Shown here: positions 57,440 to 64,000 of the stretch, piece by piece
How positions within the stretch are numbered: position 1 is the stretch's first letter
Layout: each line of letters opens with the position of its first letter
Origin: Buddleja alternifolia
Taxonomy: Eukaryota > Streptophyta > Magnoliopsida > Lamiales > Scrophulariaceae
Assembly (NCBI GenBank): GCA_019426215.1
Contig: CM033399.1
Span: 31,877,022 to 31,941,021 of the forward strand
DNA length: 64,000 nucleotides
Direction: 5' to 3'
Made by a program: the position numbers and the translations under genes
The notes under the pieces: model-generated
The model's database searches: none
What the model was told of the DNA's origin: nothing
Seen by the model: the letters and a program-made list of their open reading frames with translations, nothing else

Positions 57440-58225
57440 ATAAAGGTACTAAATCTTGGTATCGGTGTCGATATCGGGGTAGTAAATCTACGAAAATTTC
57501 GATGAAAATTTAGGGGATATTCAAAATTTCGGTTTTGATTTTAGAGAAATCATGGAAATTTATAGAAATATTTGGAAATTTACAATGAAACTTTGTGTAA
57601 ATTTAAATAGCATAATTATGCATTTTTTACATTAATAACATTTCATGTATAATATATACATAATGAATCTTATTAAATAGAATGACTAAAACCTTCTGTG
57701 AAAAATATGAAATAATGGTAGTAAAATATTAATCAAATATCATAAGAACTTCATTAAAATAAAGTGTACCACCATTTTAGTAAAAATCATTATTCAAAAC
57801 CACACCAAGCTTCTAAGAGGATTTTTATGAGATCTTATTTAAATAATTTTTGTGTTCAAACTCGGATTTTTATTAACTTATTACCTACTATCATCACTTT
57901 CAGACCCGTATTTACATTTATTGCTTATTGGTTTACATATTTGGTCATTTATTATCTTTTCTTTTAATATGAATGATCAACCCTAACTTTTAACTATAAA
58001 ATATATATATTTTAATTATTTTAAATTTTGGGAAATTTCGGGTTTCAGTCAAAATTTCGATGGATATTTAGCAGATATTACTTTAAATTTTGGGTTTCGG
58101 TCGAAATTTCAAAATATATTCTCCAAATTTGGATCGAAAGTTCGATTTCGCTTCGAGATCCCTAGAAACCCGAAATTTCTAGCGAAATTTCGAGGTTTCG
58201 GACGAAATTTAAGACCATGGGTGTA
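57440..58225. repeat. Dispersed AAATTTCG-rich repeat, copy 2
   Basis: Same organisation as 5550-6262: degenerate AAATTTCGATGAAA words, ending with GGACGAAATTTAAGACCAT. The short frame at 57764-57967 is by-product. Confidence 0.55.
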
Positions 58226-59167
58226 ATGCACCATGTGACTGTAGTAATGATACATCAATAAGTTTGTGAGGTGTCTTAAGGACAATCACATAGTTTATAA
58301 CACTCTGTATAAAAAAGTTTTTTTCTTTTTATAGCTTTTTTTATATTTTATTTCTCATCAATTTTTTTCTTGCTTTTTATTTAAATTCAATTGAATTCAT
58401 TTAAAAACCTTCTTATCAACTTCAATTCATTTGCACACATCTCGAGTGTGCGTTATGAATTAGTATTAATAGTAAGAGATGATGCTTTACGATGGACAAA
58501 CACTTCCCTGACTGGAGTCTTATTTTTTCTTGATGTAACATAAATAGGATATTAGTTTTTCTAAATACCCTTTTCTCCGCATTATCATGTCCGTAAAATA
58601 AGATGACTTCCACATACTAAATTGGAGATGTGTTTTTGAAATTTTAAGTTTTCAACTCAAAACAATCAATTTAGGAATCAAACGTAATAAAAAAATAAAT
58701 TATCATGTGATTATGTAAAATGAGATGACTCCTACATACAAAATTGGAGATATGTTGCCTCTTCAAATCGAATGAGTAATCAAAATAATCAATTTAGAAA
58801 TTTAACATTATTAAGTTAAAAAAACCAACACCATAAATAAATAAATACTCATAAGATACAATAAAGATCAAAGTTTAAGATAACATCATAAACTTAAAAA
58901 AGAACACAACATCAAAGCTTAAAATAATTAACTCAATATAAAAATAGAGGTCAAACTTAGAAAAGTAAACTTGGAAATCAAGATCAAATTTAGAACAATA
59001 ACTTAGAAGAAATTCAAATAAAGATACCACTGAAAATTTAGAAGTAAACTCAAATCATCAAAAATGAGAAAAAGAAGAAAGAAAAAATTAGGCCCATCCC
59101 AGGATTGGACTGTCTGAGCCCTAAGGGATGGTCCCGGAGTGTCCCTCCGCGCATAATTTCAGAAGCA
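58226..59167. other. A+T-rich intergenic DNA
   Basis: No feature. A short G+C-rich patch (GGATGGTCCCGGAGTGTCCC) appears at about 59127, just before the possible exon. Confidence 0.45.
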
Positions 59168-59258
59168 GAAACAGAGAAGTGAGATTTGAGAATAGAGAAG
59201 TGAGAATCTCGCCGTCTTCTCCGTCGAAGATTCCCAACTCCAAGCCACCATCGCAGGT
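59168..59258 (+). other. Possible 5' UTR exon
   Basis: A purine/pyrimidine-alternating stretch (AGAAACAGAGAAGTGAGATT ... CTCCAAGCCACCATCGCAG) is followed by GTTTAACTTC, a usable splice donor, and then T-rich intron-like DNA. It has no ATG. It could be the first exon of a gene further right, but no coding exon was found. Confidence 0.25.
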
Positions 59259-59637
59259 TTAACTTCTTGCTTTATTAGTTTCCTTTAAACTCCTATTTCA
59301 TAAATTCGAAACCCGAAATCCCCAAATTGAAACTTATATTTCAAAATTACTATGCTAACTAGGGATTAGCTTTGCCTAAGTTGAACAAGAATTTCATGAG
59401 CATTTGAGAAAAAGATTGTACTTTTTAATTTCATTGTAATTTGTGGCCTTTGTAATTTCATATTTAAGGAGTATTTGGAAATCTAGATAATTTTGTTAAA
59501 ATTTAAATAAAATTTGATTGGAAATTTTTGAAGCTCAAGATTATGCCCATTGCCAAGTATGTTATTTTTTAAGAAATTGGGGTTTCTTAGTTTCGTGATG
59601 ATAGGAACTTTGCGTGGAAACAAGTAAAATACAAATT

Positions 59638-59668
<31 letters not shown>

Positions 59669-60214
59669 TGAACAGCCGTGGTGAAGCCGTGTCGTGCCCT
59701 ATGTTTTTTTAAAAATATCGTGTCCCGTGTCCGTGTTGTGCCGTATTCGTGTCACCATATTCGTATTCATGCATCATGGACTTATATGCAATATTGAAAT
59801 TAAAACTTGGGCCCATAAACTATACTGGGCTTTAATCGTTGATACAAAACAAGAGAAAAGAGGAGATAAATTTGTCTATCTTCCCTTTTCTCCCCTACAA
59901 AACGAGTCCTTAATGGTTAGATGTATAGTAAGTGTTCATAATTTTATTTATATTTATTAATTGAAAAAATGTAACTACCAAAAAATATTGAAAAAATGTG
60001 GATTCTTATTATACATCTACCAAGTATATTCACCAGGTACAATATCTAATTGATTGAGAGCAAAATCTCGTATGTATATTTACATTAGAATCAACTTTCT
60101 TAATACTCCAAATCTCCTCCATTATTGTTCTAGTATTCCCTCATTGTTTTACTCGAAGCGAAACAATGAAACTGATGTTTTTCCATAATATGTTATGTTA
60201 ACACCATAATTGTC
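59259..60214. other. Intron-like or intergenic A+T-rich DNA
   Basis: A TA tract at 59640-59662 is followed by repeated GTGTC/CGTGTCC words (about 59680-59750), as in dispersed repeats. No gene. Confidence 0.4.
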
Positions 60215-60413
60215 AAACCTAGGGATGTGGTGGAGTGGATAGGACTCCTCCTCTCTTAACCAAGTGGCGAGGATTCGATCCTCAGCCTTGGGTATGGAGA
60301 TCTATTGAAAACTCTGGGCCAAGTGTCCCACCCTTCGAGGTGACTCCAATCAGCGAAGGAAATAGTCACTGCGGTCGGCGGTGAAAATCCTGGTGAAAAC
60401 CCAAAAAAAAAAA
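60215..60413 (+). mobile_element. tRNA-derived SINE, family c
   Basis: A-box-like TGGTGGAGTGGATAGGA, B-box GGATTCGATCC (60271-60281) and an A tail. The 15-bp TSD AACACCATAATTGTC is present at 60200-60214 and 60414-60428. The body (GGTGACTCCAATCAGCGAAG) differs from families a and b. Confidence 0.9.
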
Positions 60414-60428
60414 AACACCATAATTGTC

Positions 60429-61974
60429 TTGTAATCTTGAACTAATATCTCCATGGTTGTCTCCCGGAAGACGAGTGATTCCATGGTTGAACTAATATCT
60501 TGAACTAATTGTTTGGGCTTTTATCCTTAGTGAGTGAGAGTCTTTTAGTTGGACTAGTAGACCTGCTTTTTTTTGTTTTGGCTAAAACACCACAAAAAGT
60601 GCACACAATCATCTCAACATTGGTGTCTTGCCCTAAGGGTGGAAGTGCGTGATTCCGAGCTTTAACACGAAGCAATCTACGTTGTTATTATCTTCTCACC
60701 AATGCAGATGGGATTGGAGAAGAGATTTGTAGGTGATCTTGGATTGAGTCCCTATTTACATGATTGATCACAAGAAGTCGGTTCCAATCACAGTGTTCAA
60801 TTTAGATGATACGAATTTAATGTCAATTATTTCCATTAGTGTGTACCAAATACATTTTGGTGTTTGGCTAATTTTATTATAAATATCTTTTAAACTCCTA
60901 CATCTTATAAAATGGTCTATGAGCTTATAAGATGTTAGATCTTATTTTAAAAATAAATTCTCAAGTGTTTGGATAGAATGAAATGTTTGAACTTCTAAGA
61001 TATTTTTAGATCTTACAAAATATTTGGATGTTTGGTATTCCCCAAATTTTTTAGACTTTGTAATCCAAATATTTCACTATTAAATATTATATTATAAAAA
61101 TCATATATAAAAATCATATCAATTTTTCTGAAAAAAAAAAATATCACATCAAAGGTCATCAATACCCCTTTTCGCCTAAAACGGAATTCATCCAAGCACA
61201 CTCTTTAAGTCTCAACACCAATTTTCTACTCTTTTTTAAAAAGAAGATTATTTGAGACAATAGTCCCATTCAATCAGACCCATAAATTCGAAATTGTTGA
61301 TATCAATTTCTTGGTTAACAACCCCACCCCCCCCCCCCAACACACAACCCCCCAAAAAAATTATCTTTGATTGAACTTGTTCATAATCTCCGTTTTTGCC
61401 CAATCTGATGCAAGTTTGAACCATAAAACTCAATTTTAAGTCCCTTGTGAGCAATTAGATTGAGTTTGGCTCAAGTTTGAGTTAAGTTGTTTCTCATCAT
61501 AAGAAAACTCTAGTTCCTTTAGAAGTGGCTCTTCGAGTCCAAGCATGAACTCGAGCTTACTATATTATACTTGTGTTCGAGCTCAAATCGTGTTCACCCC
61601 CTAATTGAAGCGATCATTTTATAGTGGATCAAGTGTAATAAAATCTTTACATGATTCACTTATATATCATGGTTGAGTAAGCAATTTTCATCTACTAAAT
61701 CATATCATATTAATGAAAAAAGAATGGACTGCTTTTATCGCACCAAATGCGCTACACAAGTGTCCTAATTAGAGGGCAAGTGGGTACAATGGTCAAATTA
61801 TAGGGACGTTCACTTGTATCGAACATTCTTTAGCGGAGGTAAATGTAATTATCATTATAGATTACGGAGTATTATTCTAAAAATTTTTTGGTCCAAAATC
61901 ACATTTACCCGAATCTCAAGAGGTAAAAAAGTGAATAATTATGTTATCAATTATGAAGTACTACTATTGTTTTT
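60429..61974. other. Intergenic DNA
   Basis: It includes a possible degraded MITE at about 60840-61040 (CTTATAAGATG words in both orientations), a C run at 61323-61338 and G/C homopolymers. No gene. Confidence 0.45.
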
Positions 61975-62176
61975 TTCTTTCTTTAAATTCAAAAGGAAGG
62001 GATATCTACATATTTAGTCCGATAAACTCGAGTTGATAGTTATAATTTTGAACCATAAAGACTCTATCTACCTCCATAAAGAAGGAAAGAACTACAACTT
62101 GTGTCAATCTGGATTCGTACCCATGAACTCTCACATAAATTGGAAGGTGGATACCACTGAACCAACAGGTTTTCGG
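61975..62176 (-). mobile_element. tRNA-derived SINE, family a copy 2
   Basis: Complement of the family at 35813: T-rich tail at the left, GTTGATAGTTATAATTTTGA, AAAGACTCTATCTACCTCC and the complement of the B-box, GGATTCGTACC. It abuts the GAGCTCG-rich element. Confidence 0.75.
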
Positions 62177-63706
62177 TAGAGGTATAACTTGAGCCGAGCA
62201 TGCTCGACTCGAGCTCAACTAAAGCTCGAGCTCGAGCCCAATTTGCTCTGCTAGAAGCTCGCGAACAGCCGGCACGCTTCTCTATTTTTTATATATTTAT
62301 TTTATATTGTAAAATATTAATATATTAACTATATTATTAATATTTAATAAAAGTAATAAAAATAACTTAACAACTTTTAATTGGGAAAATTATAGTTTTC
62401 GTCTCTGAAGTTGTAGCCAAAAACACATTTGGTCCCTCATGTTTCAGCCTCAACACATTTGGTCCCTCAATTTACAAATTTTGAACAAATGTGGTCCCTG
62501 CCGTCAATTTACCGTTAGAACTAACGGAATTTGCACTGTTCATCATCTTCTCCAACTAACCCAACCCTAAAATCCGATTTCAAACTTTAAATTATGATAT
62601 CTCACTCATTTCAAGTCCATTTTTAACGAATCTTATATGGTTAGAATCGTCTCAACGAGTAGAATCAATCCATGTAAGTTTTGTCCCAAAATAGGCTGAT
62701 TCAAAAAATGGATTTTTTCGGATTTGTGCGGTTCGGGTCAATAGAATCAGCATATTTTGGGATAAAACTTACATGGATGGATTCTACTCGTTGAGACGAT
62801 TCTAACCGTATAAGCTTCGTTAAAAATGGACTTGAAATGAGTGAGATATCATAATTTAAAGTTTGAAATCGGATTTTAGAGTTGGGGAAGATGATGAACA
62901 GTGCGGATTCCGTTAGTTCTAACGGTAAATTGACGGCAGGGACCACATTTGTTCAAAATTTGTAAGTTGAGGGACCAAATGTGTTTTTGGCTTTAATTTC
63001 AGGGACGAAAAGTGTAATTTTCCCGCTTTTAATTCATCTCTCTCGCTCTTCGTCTGCACAACAGCTCAAAGCCCCCAAACATAAAAAATTCGATTAAACC
63101 CTAGGACACATCATAGCCGCCGGAAAATCACTACGTCCCACCTCCAGCCTCAACCCCTAGCCACCGCCGCGCGAAGCTGCCCCCAAATCCACCACCGCCT
63201 CCACCAACTTCTCACTGGTAAAATTAGATATCCTCTTTCTCCCACTTCGACACATACAGCACAAAACCCATAACACAATCTGTGAAAAATAAAAACCCTA
63301 GACCACGACCACCACATCTCCGCTGCCTAATTTCCGTTCGCCGCCGGAACCACTACAACTAGACTACGCCATTTTCGCAGCTCACTCAATTCCTCTTTGT
63401 TTTCTTCATTATATATATATATATCCCGATTAATCACCCAATTTGAATTTGTTGAAGAAGTTGAGAGATAGAAGAATCAACACATCTTTCTGGTAAGCAA
63501 AAGAGCCTCCCCTTGATTTTGTGGGATTTGATGTTCCTCTGTTTTTTTTTTTTAATAACTGCTGCTGTATGGTTTTTGCCGGGGGGGGGGGGGTTTGGTT
63601 CTGGGCTGAAGCTCGCGAGCCAGGCTCGAGCTCGCGCTCGAGCTCTTGAAACCAATCTCGACGAGCTCGAGTAACCTGGCTCGAACTTGGCTCGTTTACA
63701 CCCCTA
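62177..63706 (+). mobile_element. GAGCTCG-rich TIR element with nested fold-back MULE
   Basis: TAGAGGTATAACTTGAGCCG at the left and the complement of GGCTCGTTTACACCCCTA at the right are TIRs with GAGCTCGAGCTCG-type subterminal repeats. The interior has a C-rich, UTR-like stretch and TTCTCACTGGTAAAATT, a likely splice donor shared with 54.25 kb. The MULE at 62383-63025 is nested. No TSD was recognised and no transposase is visible. Confidence 0.65.
62383..63025. mobile_element. Near-palindromic fold-back MULE, 643 bp, perfect 9-bp TSD
   Basis: About 295-bp arms (62383 to about 62697 and about 62745 to 63025) are inverted copies around a loop of about 45 bp, with few mismatches. TSD CTTTTAATT at 62374-62382 and 63026-63034. 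The ends match the element at 54983-56077. A transcript would form a long hairpin. Confidence 0.92.
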
Positions 63707-64000
63707 CTAAGTGGCCTTTCTTTTGGGTGAAGTACTACTATTCTGAAAAGATGCAACACGTCTAAATCACATTTACTCGAATCTCAAGGGGTAAAAGTGA
63801 TATAATTAAAATTATGCCTTTTCACTCATCCGTATTTGTAACGCTACTCCCACTCATCTACTCAATTTTTGTTTTTCGCCTTCTCTCTGATTTGTGTGCG
63901 TTAGGGTAAGAATCTCTTTTCATACACCTTGTTTATGTAATGATTCGTAATTGCTTCCTCTATATATGTTGTTATAGGCACAGCTCTTAAGATCGCTGAA
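63707..64000 (+). other. Right edge: possible 5' UTR exons of a gene beyond the window
   Basis: A T/C-rich leader (TTCGCCTTCTCTCTGATTTG, about 63876) is followed by GGGTAAGAATC, a good splice donor at about 63905, and by TTGTTATAG with a following GCACAGCTCTTAAGATCGCT (63978 on), a good acceptor. A gene may start here and continue to the right. No ATG is certain. Confidence 0.3.

Noticed and set aside
59694..59960. 88-codon frame
   Set aside because: Begins in dispersed CGTGTCC repeat words and shows no domain or gene context.
60215..60413. True tRNA gene
   Set aside because: A- and B-boxes are present, but the molecule does not fold as a mature tRNA and has a poly(A) tail and a 15-bp TSD, so it is a SINE.

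Overview
The window looks like repeat-rich nuclear DNA of a flowering plant, most likely a eudicot. The evidence is a CC-NBS-LRR resistance gene, Tat-type Ty3 and Ty1/copia LTR elements, a plant LINE, tRNA-derived SINEs, MULE/hAT MITEs, an old pararetrovirus copy and high A+T between genes. Bacterial operon logic does not apply. The species cannot be named from the sequence.

Host genes are few. (1) A CC-NBS-LRR (RPM1-like) gene lies at 13551-16334 (+); its frame is intact except for one TAA in the LRR region. (2) A related NLR pseudogene is split into 38924-39478 and about 47020-48641, with roughly 7.5 kb of nested insertions between the halves and the central NB-ARC part missing. (3) An apparently intact three-exon gene at 49985-51936 (-) encodes a 151-residue plant protein of unknown function. 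(4) A short secreted-peptide candidate lies at 49443-49580 (+). (5) Two weak 5'-UTR-like exons lie at 59168-59258 and at the right edge.

The rest is mobile DNA. From the left: a MULE-like element cut by the window edge; a 5'-truncated LINE (1985-4811, -) with a 17-bp target duplication and a nested solo LTR; the 3' part of a Tat-type element (about 8269-9791); an hAT-like element and a 197-bp tandem duplication; the NLR gene with a fold-back hairpin just downstream; an LTR plus PPT on the minus strand interrupted by a 1.77-kb copia-like solo LTR (16799-20299); a SINE; a LINE RNase H fragment holding a MULE MITE; a decayed Tat-type element with a 5-bp TSD (24280-31646); another SINE; a Pack-MULE-like element (32997-34111); another SINE; a copia RT relic; an hAT-like element. 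Next comes the split NLR pseudogene, which contains a TIR pair that itself contains a caulimovirid-like endogenous copy. The right third holds the three-exon gene, hAT and MULE fold-back elements, a solo LTR and two more SINEs.

The most interesting signal is in the two Tat-type elements. Both carry, on the strand opposite to pol, a small two-exon gene with the same architecture: a 25-nt first exon, a phase-1 intron of about 470 bp and a 284-nt second exon. Both frames are open although the pol of the better-preserved element is full of stops. A second point of interest is the layered insertion at 38.9-48.6 kb: NLR, then LTR-like DNA, then a 9-bp-TSD TIR element, then a pararetrovirus with its own promoter, primer-binding site and poly(A) signal.
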